Below are positions 32,660-43,000 of a DNA stretch of 64,000 nt, one piece after another (the first letter of the stretch is position 1; each line of letters opens with the position of its first letter). The position numbers and the translations under genes are program-made. Origin of the DNA: Gonocerus acuteangulatus. Its lineage: Eukaryota > Arthropoda > Insecta > Hemiptera > Coreidae. The notes below the pieces were generated by a model. That model was not told the origin of the DNA. It searched no databases and was given only the letters and a program-made list of their open reading frames with translations. The DNA lies in the NCBI GenBank assembly GCA_946811695.1, contig OX328124.1:100498998-100562997 (forward strand), read 5' to 3'.

Positions 32660-34828
32660 CACTGAGAAAAAAAAAAAAAAAAACAGCCCGCCGGCAGCCT
32701 GAAAACTGTGACTCAGTGCCAGTATTTTGAAATAGGACATTTTAGTCTAAAATAGGATTCCACATATTTCAACCTAAAATAGGATTCCACTAGTTAGAGT
32801 GCCCGCACTTTATAATAGGGTGCTGGAATGCTAGCAGCCTACAGAGAGATGACTTTATTATGTGGATAAAAACAAACAAAGGTAAATTCAGAGTAATAAT
32901 AATGAGACTTTATTTGGGTGTTATTTACATATACACTTCTTAACAAGTAGATATTTACAAGTAGGTATGAGATATATACTTTTTAACAAATATAGATATT
33001 TAAAAGTATTAGGTATTAGGTACAATGTACTTATGAACAATATTGAACAAGTAGGTCTAGAAATAAAATATTTTTTTTGTTTTCATGACACTTATAGCCG
33101 TATTCATAAAGCCGAAGACAGTTGATTTCAGCATCTGTTCAAACAGAAACAAAAATAAATTTTTATTAATAACAAAAGAAAAGTTGTTGTTGTTGTGTCT
33201 TATGTAATTAAAAAGAAACATAAATAGGCATTTTTTCTAGTTTAAAATGTCGCTGTAATTTCAAAGCTGCCAGGGAATCACAAAATAAATATAAAATAAG
33301 GTTTTTGTCTATGGATATGATCATAAATGAAGGAACTCTAGAAACAGAATGGACACCAAAATAATAGTCTACTAATACAATTTTGAACTAATATTCTAGC
33401 CGTATTCTAGGAACGTATACGAAAAGACTTCCATCAGTTCTCAGCTTACCAGGCTTATTGAACTCCATCTTCAGTTGGTTCTATACCCGCAGCTCCATGT
33501 TATATTAAGGGAATATATTCTTGAAAAACAAACACAACTTTCTTCATTCTATTGTATATAACATCTGTTTTTAAATTTAATAATAAAAACAAGAGCCTGA
33601 ACTCTGTTCTGGCGGTACAGTCTGCATCCAGGCATACAGGCTCTTGTTTTTATTATTAAATTTAAAAACAGATGTTATATACAATAGAATGAAGAAAGTT
33701 GTGTTTGTTTTTCAACAATATATTCCCTTAATATAACATGGAGCTGCGGGTATAGAACCAATTGAAGATGGAGTTCAATAAGCCTGGTAAGCTGAGAACT
33801 GATGGAAGTCTTTTTTTTTATACGTTCCTAGAATGCGGCTAGAATATTAGTTCAAAATTATATTAGTAGACTTTTATTTTGGTTTCCATTCTGTTTCTAG
33901 AGTTCCTTCATTTATGATCATATCCATAGAAAAAAACCTTATTTTATATTTATTTTGTAATTCCCTGGCAGCTTTGAATTTACTGCGACATTTTAAACTA
34001 GAAAAAATGCCTATTTATGTTTCTTTTTAATTATATAAAACACAACAACAACAACTTTTCTTTTATTATTAATAAAAATTTCTTTTTGTTTCTGTTTGAA
34101 CAGATGCTGAAATCAACTGTCTTCGGCTTTATGAATACGGCTATAAGTGTCATGAAAACAAAAAAAATATTTTATTTCTAGACCTACTTGTTCAATATTG
34201 TTCATAAGTACATTGTACCTAATACGGTTATACTTGTAAATATCTATATTTGTTAAAAAGTGTATACCTCATACCTACTTGTAAATATCTACTTGTTAAG
34301 AAGTGTATATGTAAATTACACCCAAATAAAGTCTCATTATTATTACTCTGAATTTACCTTTGTTCTTTTTTATCCACATAATAAAGTCATCTCTCTGTAG
34401 GCTGCTAGCATCCTATATGGATGGGGTCAATGTAACCCATCCATATAGGATGCTAGCAGCCTATAGGGGTAGGATACAGGAAGCAAACATCAGGATGCTC
34501 GCAGCCTATATGGGTAGGCTGCTAGAAGCTAGTAACAGAGTGCCAGCAATCTAAAGTCTAGGGGTACGCACTTGAAAGTAGAGTGCTGGGCACTCTATTG
34601 TTGGATGCTTTGGGAAGAGAACTCTACTATAGGATGCAGAATTAGCATTCCAGCACTCTATTATAAAATGCGGGCACTCTAACTAGTGGAATCCTATTTT
34701 AGGCTAAAATATGTGGAATCCTATTTTAGACTAAAATGTCCTATTTCAAAATACTGGCACTGAGTCACAGTTTTCAGGCTGCCCGCAGCCTGAAAGTAGT
34801 TGCGAGCAGCCTGTTTTTTTTCTCCGTG
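32660..34828. mobile_element. 2.17-kb fold-back element (near-perfect palindrome)
   Basis: Left arm 32660-33599 and right arm 33637-34828 are reverse complements with few mismatches, around a 37-bp spacer. Outer ends are CACTGAGAAAAAAAA and CACGGAGAAAAAAAA (inverted), with TA on each side (32658-32659 and 34829-34830). The right arm is longer by about 230 bp (34411-34640), made of repeated GGATGCTAGCAGCCTATA units absent from the left arm. No ORF of note. It lies within the Myb ORF of the Harbinger-like element. Confidence 0.85.
34398..34463. repeat. 28-bp perfect hairpin within the right arm
   Basis: TAGGCTGCTAGCATCCTATA... at 34398-34425 is the exact reverse complement of 34436-34463, loop GTCAATGTAA. 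It is found only in the longer right arm and marks where that arm expanded or the left arm lost sequence. Confidence 0.9.
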
Positions 34829-34860
34829 TACTGTTATAAAAAGTGACTGATCCAAGTCGG

Positions 34861-35085
34861 CATGGGCGTATATAGAAAATAATTTCGGTAGGGGCTGGGA
34901 GTATTTGGGGGGAGGGCTGAGAGCATTTAGGGGGTATGGAATATTATCAATCTAGATCTTGGAATAGTTAGCCAATTAAAATGATATTGCACCAAAAAGT
35001 CATTTAATTTATTTTTATGGTTTTTTTTGACAAATCTTTACCGATTTCGGAGGGGACTGCAGCCCCCCCCCTAATAGGGCCCATG
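34861..35085. mobile_element. Short hAT-like MITE with CATGG ends, copy 2
   Basis: Ends CATGGGCGTATATAG and TAGGGCCCATG; interior with GGGGCTGGGAG and CTGCAGCCCCCCCCC like copy 1. Flanks CAAGTCGG and CGTGTCGA agree at five of eight positions. It lies 32 bp from the palindrome, inside the Harbinger-like element. Confidence 0.55.
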
Positions 35086-35338
35086 CGTGTCGACAGTCGC
35101 ACAAGACACTCGCAGCCCGATGGGGAGAGAGAGAGACAAGCAACAAACCCTGACAGGAAGGAAGAGGGATGAGACAGGGGAGGTAGGAATCCTAGCTGCA
35201 GCTACGGGTTAGGAACAGCTACCCTTAGAATTTCCTTAATTTATTAGGAGATGAGACTAACTTACTTTGATCTTGCTACCTATATCTAAGGGATAGATTC
35301 TCCCTGTTAGATTCTAGCTTTTATTCACCCCACCCATT

Positions 35339-36343
35339 ATTTTCTACTTTCCATTTTATTTTATTTTAAACATTTTACTTGGATTTCTATTCACTTCATA
35401 CAAGTTATCTGTGATTTCTTGTTGCAATTTTTTTTCTATAGCATTTATTAGTTTTTGTGTTATTTATTATCTTATTTCCTTTCCTAATTGCATTCATTGT
35501 TTATTTGTTAAGTTATGTTAATATTTAACTTTACATCTTACATAAATATCTAAAATATATGTAGTATTTATAAAATGGAGCAAGTAGAAAATAAATTCTG
35601 ACACTGCAGGGTTACTATAATGTCGAAAAGGAAAAACAAAATACCATCTGAAGAGTTTTTAAATTAGTTTTTCAGGAATTTAATAACTTAAAAATTTCCC
35701 TGAAAGTGAACAATCTACCACAAACTTTTTATTAATTTTCCATCGTCTGTTCAAAGCTTTTGAATGATCTTTTGTCAATGGTTGTTAATACCTTAAATAT
35801 TCTCTGCTGAGAGGAAATTTCGACCCGTTAACAATGGTCTATTCAAAACCTCAGCATATTACAGCTAGAGGGGTTGTGCCTGAAAAATATTCTACAAATG
35901 GAATTACTTTAATTTTTTTTGTTTTAAATGTTCATCGTTGTTACCTACTAAGCAAAACAAGATAAATATAGTTTTTTATACACAAAGTATTTTATAATTA
36001 TATAAACATAGTCATATGTACATATGCTGTCTGGTGCATAAGTAAATACAGCTAAATAAAAGGTTGTATTCTTATACTTCAGTGTTAATGGAATATTACT
36101 TTCTCTCAATTCAGTTTAAGTTTATTAAATACTAATTTAAAAAGACAATTACATTTTTAGAGCTAAAAGAGATAGAAAATATAATTATAGAAGTTGTGTA
36201 AACAAGGAATTGTTTGTAGTTTCTAGTTATACAGGAGGTTTGGACTGAATCCAGATTAGTGAAAACTTGTGAAAATGTCATAAAGTTTCGGGTCCTATTG
36301 GAAGTTTACTGTTAATGTCTATACCTTTCTATCGAAGAACTTT
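35339..36343. other. Unassigned AT-rich DNA
   Basis: No gene or element recognised. Confidence 0.5.
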
Positions 36344-36393
36344 ACTATTAATAAAAATCCACTAATAATTATTAGTGGAATTTTATTAATAGT
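36344..36393. repeat. 50-bp palindrome without spacer
   Basis: Arms 36344-36368 and 36369-36393 are reverse complements with about one mismatch (ACTATTAATAAAAATCCACT... against the mirrored right arm). No recognised element borders it. Confidence 0.85.
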
Positions 36394-36469
36394 GAATGGC
36401 CGTCAGAATCTGAATGGTTCAGCGTAGCCAATTTTTCTTGAACAAAACTTTTGACCTTTTGACCAAATT

Positions 36470-36622
36470 TTGAAATTTGACTACTTTGACCTAGCCTAGG
36501 AGATTTCTCGTATCAAGACCTACCTGTGTGCCAGGTTGTGTCAAAATCGGTCAAACGGTTTAGATTTGTATAAGTAACAAACAGACAAACAGACGTACGG
36601 ACAAATAGGCTGACACGTGATT
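36470..36622 (-). mobile_element. Helitron family D fragment
   Basis: One and a bit minisatellite units (TTTGACCTAGCCTAGGAGAT, GGTCAAACGGTTTAGATTTG, ACAAACAGACAAACAGACG) leading to ACACGTGATTTT, the sequence next to the Helitron 5' end. There the MITE at 36623 begins, so the 5' TC end was lost or displaced by that insertion. Confidence 0.65.
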
Positions 36623-36874
36623 TTGCAAAGTATTGACTGTGAAAAAAACGCATTTTTCATTTTCAATCTATCCTGATTGTACTACTATAGGACTGATGTA
36701 CTTTGTGACAAACTCTCGAAAATTAAAGACAAAAAATTGTAAATTGAAGAAAATCAAACTAACGATTGTGCATTAAGTCTAATTAAAATATATCATAAGA
36801 TAAAATTGATATAAAGTCATCTATAAGGTACCAAACCACTTTTCACATTCGATACTTTGCATTTGCATCGACGA
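36623..36874. mobile_element. MITE family M, copy 3
   Basis: The right end TTTGCATCGACGA and its inner CTTTTCACATTCGATACT match copies 1 and 2; the left end has lost its outer ~12 bp (starts TTGCAAAGTATTGACTGTGA). The interior (AACTCTCGAAAATTAAAGAC..., ATATATCATAAGATAAAAT) is the reverse complement of copy 1, so it is inverted relative to it. Confidence 0.75.
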
Positions 36875-36905
36875 ATGATATTAATAATTGAAATATTACT
36901 GTATG

Positions 36906-37053
36906 CCGGTCTCTCTGTGGTCTAGTGACTAACGCCGTAAATTACCATACGGAAGATGGTGGGTTCGAGTCCCTCCGGCGGCAGGAATTTTCTCATCCGA
37001 AGGCTTGTTGTGAAAATTCCTCGCTGCATCCCGGATTTAGGCGCTGAAAAAAA
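36906..37053 (+). mobile_element. tRNA SINE, diverged copy
   Basis: A box TGGTCTAGTGACTAACG and B box GGTTCGAGTCC; body GAATTTTCTCATCCGAAGGC and AAAATTCCTCGCTGCATC match the SINE at 12368. It stops in GGCGCTGAAAAAAA, so the second half of the 3' stem-loop is missing. Older than the 12-kb copy. Confidence 0.8.
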
Positions 37054-37189
37054 TTACTGCATTCCATAGCAAACCAGCATCAACCCAGATACTCCTGTTT
37101 TTCTTCTGGAAGGAGAGTACGATTGTTTTGTTTTTTGTTTGCTGATTGACTTCCATTTATTAGGATAGTCTTTTTTTACTGCTTAATAT

Positions 37190-37276
37190 TATACACACAG
37201 ATCCTGTGTGGATGCTATAAACTGGACTTCTAAAACCTTTCAGGAGGTAAACAAGTACATTCCTGTAAGTGATTTG

Positions 37277-37330
<54 letters not shown>
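37190..37330 (+). mobile_element. Unidentified retroposed sequence with 50-A tail
   Basis: A pure A50 run (37281-37330) ends a ~90-bp stretch (CACAGATCCTGTGTGGATGC ... GTGATTTGGGTT). A palindromic CACAGATCCTGTGTG is at about 37195-37210. Probably a retroposed copy, but I see neither pol III boxes nor a known LINE 3' end. Confidence 0.35.
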
Positions 37331-37333
<3 letters not shown>

Positions 37334-37984
37334 GGGAAATCCAGGGTAAGTGGGAGCTGTATGGGAGGCCGTGCGGTTTTGAAGAAAACAATCGTAACCA
37401 AACGACATATGTATTAATTGAATGATTCTGCTTTTTGAATGATTTTCTGCTGAGGCAGCATTTTCTTCCGAAAAACTAAAAATACTTTGTTATTATCATC
37501 ATCTCTCGATAAACTACGAAGATAATTTAAAAAGGTTCTTCATAATTTTCATTACTTGGTCGAGTCTAAAGAAATGAATACAAAAACTCAAGATAATAAC
37601 ATTGCAAGGGAAATTATAATAAAAATGAAAATAAAATAGACTAAAACTGAAAGAAGAAGAAAGCAATTTTTTTTATCCTCGGGGGTTCGTACAACAGGTA
37701 AATTATAATTTGCATATTTATGGGGATGGATTTAATGAGAGGATAATAGTGAGTGCTTTTTCAAGCACTAGACAGAGACGACGACGCTACCTAAAACCTT
37801 CATGAATAAATAAACCCATCAAAAATGTAATCTAGTAGAATATTTTGGGTGGTGGAAGTGTACGTTTCCTGGAAAAGAGACGCTGGCATATATATGTATT
37901 TTTACGTTGGGAAATATTTATGTATTCTTAAGAATATGACATAAAAACGATTAGATGTGTACAATCGATAAAATATTATACATA
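37331..37984. other. Unassigned AT-rich DNA
   Basis: No gene or element recognised. Confidence 0.45.
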
Positions 37985-39010
37985 TCTACTATATATTTGT
38001 CAAATACCACTCACTCACCTATCAACGCCCAGCCCAAACCGCTTGACAGAAAATTTTGAAATTTTGCATGGACACTCCCTATATAACGTAGGCGCTCGCT
38101 AAGAAAGGATTTTTTGATATTCGTATTTTTAAGCATTTTTAGGGGGGTTTAAAGTTTGAGTTGGTTAGAGAAGGCAAGCCTAGGCAGCCTGCGTTGCTAG
38201 GACGATAAAGAACAGCTGTTACCTTACATTATCTATCTCATAGTTTTATTTCTAATTGAGGTTAATTTCAACTATGATGGCAGACCTTGAATTACTAGAA
38301 ATTAACTGTCCCTCAGAGAGTTTTAATTGCGTTTCTTTTCTGCCTGTCCCCGTCAGATAGGCTTGCCATATTTTTGGAGAGTTAAGCCGAGACACATTAA
38401 TATGGGATGGGCATACCAGGAGGGGGGATAAAAAGAGTACAAATTATAAGCAAAATGGTTGGTGAGTTTTAAGCCTAGCAACTAACGGGAAGGGGGAATC
38501 CTAAACTGTTAGTCTACCCAAACCTTAAAAATAAGAACGGAACTTTTTTTGATACTTGATTTTCTTAAAACAATCTCTCAGCCAAATAGTAGTGTCTGGC
38601 AGCGCTGTGCAGGTAGTTCCAGCGTTTTACAGTTAGATTACTTCTCATTTCTTTGACACTGTGAGCAGTAGTAAAAATGTTAATTGTAGAAAAGTAACCG
38701 ATTTAAAAAAGATTCTTATAAACATGAATTCATTACATTTACATCTTACAGCCTTTTCCGGGACATTGATAAAACTGGGCGGGACACCGAAACCTTGGTA
38801 ATACTCGTAAATATATTGGGTGTTACCATATGACTTCTTGGAAACATAAACTTTTAAATTTTAACGCCCATTGAATAAAATATAGTATGACGGGAACCGT
38901 GCTATAATAAACTGCACAGAATTGTATAGTAACGTAATTTTGATGATACATTATTTAAGGCAATAAAATAACTACTTATCTGCCGTGACGAAGCACGGGT
39001 ATTCAGCTAG
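37985..39010 (+). mobile_element. Helitron family C, complete non-autonomous copy
   Basis: 1026 bp. Starts A|TCTACTATATATTTGTC and ends ATTCAGCTAG|T. The 3' hairpin CCGTG-ACGAAG-CACGG lies about 9 bp before CTAG, exactly the Helitron layout, and insertion is between A and T. No Rep/helicase. Inner sequence CATGGACACTCCC, AAGCCTAGGCAGC and CCTTGAATTACT is shared with 12860-13205. Confidence 0.85.
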
Positions 39011-39380
39011 TATATAATATAAACCATTCGAGATTGATAGTCAATTTCGTGGCAACAGGCTTGCAACCGCCGTGGCCTGATAGCCAATTTCGTGTCAAGA
39101 CCATTTCTTCGTTTCGGGACTGAAAGCCACTCCTGTGACAGCTTTTTGTGATATGTAGTAGCAAGTTTTGTAAGCTACGTACACTCATGCATCTGCTAGA
39201 TTTAAAAAAAAAAAAAAAATTCAGATTGTGCCTATTGAACGGTTATGTCTCTCTGCTACATAGTTTGGGTCCCTCTATTTTTGTTTTAACAGTTGATGTG
39301 TTTGTAGAGATCATGTTCCGTAGATATTAAAACAATACCGAGATACAAATATCTCGGTGTTTGTCAAGACAAAACTAGAT

Positions 39381-39386
<6 letters not shown>

Positions 39387-39416
<30 letters not shown>
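39387..39416 (+). repeat. Poly(A) 30
   Basis: A pure A30 run after GATTATATT. A 9-bp hairpin ACCGAGATA/TATCTCGGT lies just upstream (39338-39359). It could be a retroposon tail; no body identified. Confidence 0.6.
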
Positions 39417-39417
<1 letters not shown>

Positions 39418-41211
39418 AGAATTTCTTAACTTTTTTAAAAAAATTCAAACGAACTTTAAAAATATAACAAGGGAAGGTCCGGAGCGCCCCAGTGTCACGT
39501 TTGAATTGCTAAAAATATAACAAAGGCCGTTTACTCGTACTAAGCTAAGAATTTCAACATGGCGAGAAAAACGGCCAGAGACACAATAACGGAAGCGTAT
39601 TAGGAAAAATAAAAAGAGATGAGCAGTGGAAGCTCAGCTATTTTAACACCGTCCTGTAAAACCAGGAGAGTGATATTGGCTCCGCTTCTTGGGCATCTAA
39701 GGTTTAATAGGTAAAGATCTGTAACGCAAATTTTCAGACGGGTGTTCAACCTTGTCCCCGAGCATACTTTTCTATTATCCTTACATATACTTAGAGCTCT
39801 ATACAAATTATGAGACGGGTATTCAGTCATTCCCGGGTAGTTAAAATTAATCCAGGCTCTTACAGCTGCCATTTTCAACCGTCCCAGGCTAGGTCAGCAA
39901 GAGAAGCAGATCTGTTATTGACTCGAAAATTGTCTTAAAATATCTTGAATCCAGCCGGGTGGTTGATCAGATAACTTTTTTCTGCTAGCTCTTAGACCAG
40001 ATGTTATATTATCCAGATTTAAACGTTTCCACGCCAAATTTTCCTCTCATCTAAATCCTGAAGTCCACTGTCGTGCGTCACCCAGGCGACTCAGAAGATA
40101 GTGGTTCAGAGATCTGCTGCAGTGACCCTTCGGTGAATTGTTAGCAGTGGTTTTCTCTTCCTTCGTGTGCGTCAATGTCAGTGGCTCACCGATCTCTCTC
40201 CGATTCCAGCCACAGATCCGAGCAGAAGAAAGCTTGGGTACGCCCCTTTCTACGTCATCTAAGCGTCCTTCTGATGATAATCCAGGATGAAGTTGGGGGG
40301 CCGTAGAACCCTCATATTGTTTCCACATGCAATCATATACAGAAAGTAATAACAAATAGAGAAATTATTTAATAAGAACCTCCTATTGGGATAAATCTAA
40401 ATTCCACCTTCCAAGAAAAAATACAGCTTGTAAACGATTTTGGTCAATAAATAATGATCTCAAACTAAGGAAATAGATTATTGGTAAATATTTACAGGTA
40501 TTTGTAAATTGACGTTTAAAATTGTCGAGAAAATCGATTTATTTTAACTAGACTAAGAAACTCTTCGTGATTTCCTTTGTTTTATTCAGGATAATTAGGC
40601 CATTTCAAGGTTTTCGTAATTCTTGGTACTTATTATTTATGGAACTCTCATGCAGCGAGGTCGAAATACCAACCTTATTTTATATAGATGACGATTACAT
40701 CAATTTTCTTATTTTCGGAAAACTATTCCAAGACTTTCACAACAATAAGATTGTTGGGATTCATAAGCCAGTGAATTCTTTTAGTATTTTTAGAATTATA
40801 CCTACTGGCTATGATAACATGGGCATACCAGAAATTTCGTCCTGGTTGATATTCATGATCATACGTGCTGTAATAGTTTCTGATTGTAGTATTCATATTT
40901 TAAACTACTTCAGTTCTTGAGAGACTTGAAACTTGTTACTTATATTGCGATCTATGTTGTAACTAGACTTATCGATCATTCTCTGCTAAAAAACTGTTGT
41001 GTAATGACGAAACATGATGGGCTAATTTTTATCATTTGCAATATAAACTTGACTATTAAACGGATATTAACTGACTGTAGTGAATAAGACAGATTAAGTC
41101 TATTCAACGACATGAACGAACTCTTGACGGATAACATTTATGAAAACAGTTAATAGCTAGCACAAAGATAGCGATATAACACGATAAAATAAAAACAAAC
41201 ACGTCGATTAT
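39417..41211. other. Unassigned DNA with a GC-elevated block
   Basis: 39600-40355 has noticeably more G+C than its surroundings and holds minus-strand frames of 92 and 102 codons (39600-39878, 40047-40355) in different phases. Neither has a domain I know. It may be part of an old gene or of an unrecognised element. The rest is AT-rich with nothing recognised. Confidence 0.4.
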
Positions 41212-41262
41212 GGGTTCTGAAACGCGAAATTTTCTAGTCACCACTTCCGGATTGATTCATAC
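41212..41262 (+). repeat. Family Q 3' fragment
   Basis: GGTTCTGAAACGCGAAATTT then TCTAGTC..CACTTCCGGATTG matches the segment after (TA)n in Q (28749-28800, 57488-57535). No hairpin or flanking Q sequence. Confidence 0.7.
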
Positions 41263-42610
41263 TAGAATAGTAGTAAATTGAAGATTCTACGTGCTATTTG
41301 TAACCTTGGAGCATATGAAATATACAAGAAACGTACACTAACTGGTTCATATTCTAGGAAGATGGAGTGAATCGAAAATGCCTTCTCGTCCAAACGTTAC
41401 TCAATAAGTTAGCAAATTCTAATTTTGTCAAAACACGCTCCGGCGACAAAGTTATTGAGTGCAGTCTTGATATAATTTCATCTTGGTTTTCTCTAGTGTC
41501 AACAGACTCCCAGTGCACCAGGCTTTTAAATACTTGAACCAATTCTCTACGAAGTTATTCTAACAGAAGTGAACTGAAAGCAACAATAGATCTAAAAGGG
41601 TACTTAACTTGGTGTATTTCGGACAAAAAATTACAGGAGGTACGCAGCCAATGAAATTCAATTCATTTTACAAATATTTCCGTTTTATTTTTTACTTAAT
41701 AATTTGATTCGTAAGTTGCTTTTTTTTTTTGTTTTCAACGTTATGTTTCAGAACTCTGTAAAAAATGAGCTTTTTTTAACGCATAATTTAATTGAGCTTC
41801 TAAAATTGTTTTCTAAAATGTGTAGACGGAAATAAATTACTTCCTGTACATTGTTGTTGAAGTTCATGACCGAACATAGGTTCAGAGGAACAGTTTCAGA
41901 TAATGAGTTCCAATCGTGTGAGGTTGGCTATGAAGAATTGCCGGTGTACCGAGAAGAACTTTTAATAGCCTGGAGCTCTGCTCTCCTCCTGTTTAATTAT
42001 AAAGTTAATCCGTTTGTAATTTAAGCAACCACCGTTGTTAAACCAATGAGTGGAACTTAAACAATTCAAGTCTAAAACTATTTCTTGGGAGTCTGCATTT
42101 CTTCCTTGGTCCTGTAGAAGTTGCATTGAGTTGATAAAAAAAAGTCGTTCAGGCTGATGCTCATCTCTTCCTAGCCCCCCCAAAAAGAAGAAGAATTTTG
42201 TGCTTTTACATTTTTTGGATTCTAATATTCAAATGAATAAATTTAGTTTTTTACGACACTTTTAGATGACCACCAGGTATACCGAGTTCGTGGCAATACA
42301 ACAATTTTAGTCGGGAGTAAACCCACAAATTTTAGTCGGGAGTAAACCCCTCTTTCTTTCAGATGACCAGATTTAGTTTGACCATACAACAGTCCTTTCT
42401 CTTTTTTGATGGGCACTGAATTTATAATATTTATAAGTAAACAAAATTAATATTTTTGGTGAGGCACAACCTTTCTCCTCCTATCTAAGTCACCCACACA
42501 CACACACACACAAACGCGTTTTCATGTTACTTGGAAATTGAAAAAACATTGACACATATGAAACAAAATGCTACATTTTGATTTGATCTTGTCTTTCACT
42601 TTAAAGCCTG
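41263..42610. other. Unassigned DNA with a family E-like fragment
   Basis: 42255-42360 carries AGGTATACCGAGTTCGTGGC and two copies of TTTAGTCGGGAGTAAACCC separated by 27 bp, related to the E units near 53 kb (ATACCGAGTTTCGTCGAAAT ... GTCCGGAGTAAACCCCCC). A (CA)9-like tract is at 42493-42512. Otherwise nothing recognised. Confidence 0.5.
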
Positions 42611-42620
42611 TTATAATTAT

Positions 42621-42959
42621 GGGGCCGAGGTTAGCACAGTGGTAGCGCACTGGACTAATAAGCTGGAGGCCTGAGTTCAAATCCCGAGCAAGCACTACAG
42701 ATTTTTTCTTCAACTGTCTTCGTTCATGGGTTGAATTCGGCCTCCCAGACCGTCCCTAGGCCAACCCAGCCTTTAATTCATTTAATTAATAATGGGTACC
42801 TTGGGTGCTAATGACTCCAGCAGTCGAAGCGGCCAAGGGGAAAATCAGGCGGCCGGAGCATAGTACTGCCCACACTATCTCCCTAGCGTGCCGTATGGTC
42901 ATGAATCAGATACCTCTATAGTATCTGCCCCTCAGGGTCCTCGTGGCCTGTTACGGGAC

Positions 42960-42990
<31 letters not shown>
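42621..42990 (+). mobile_element. tRNA-derived SINE ending in poly(T)
   Basis: The head GGGGCCGAGGTTAGCACAGT carries the A box (TTAGCACAGTGGTAGCG) and GAGTTCAAATCC as a B box. The body of about 270 bp follows, including GGGTGCTAATGACTCCAGC and a (G)CCGTATGGTCATGAATCAG block. On the promoter strand it ends CTGATT followed by about 30 T. Perfect 10-bp duplication TTATAATTAT (42611-42620 and 42991-43000). A second copy on the minus strand at 58165-58516 also ends in T on its own sense strand. T-ending tRNA SINEs are known from a few lineages but are uncommon. Confidence 0.85.
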
Positions 42991-42998
<8 letters not shown>

Positions 42999-43000
42999 AT

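Larger units (their letters stand above)
31887..35335 (-). mobile_element. PIF/Harbinger-like element, interrupted
   Basis: Ends GGGTGGAGTGAATAAAAGCT and (right end, reverse complement) GGGTGGGGTGAATAAAAGCT, with ATT on both sides (31884-31886 and 35336-35338) as a 3-bp duplication. The left terminus repeats its motif twice inward (GAGTAAATAAAAGGTTAG near 31955, GTGTGAATAAAGAGCTG near 32018). A Myb/SANT-like ORF is inside. A 3-bp duplication plus a Myb-like protein is the PIF/Harbinger pattern; usual duplications are TWA, so ATT is slightly off. No DDE transposase is visible. After removing the nested palindrome and MITE the element is about 1.05 kb. Confidence 0.65.

Noticed and set aside
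42621..42695. Possible tRNA gene (GTTAGCACAGTGG...)
   Set aside because: Part of a SINE with target duplication and a second copy at 58 kb; the cloverleaf is incomplete.
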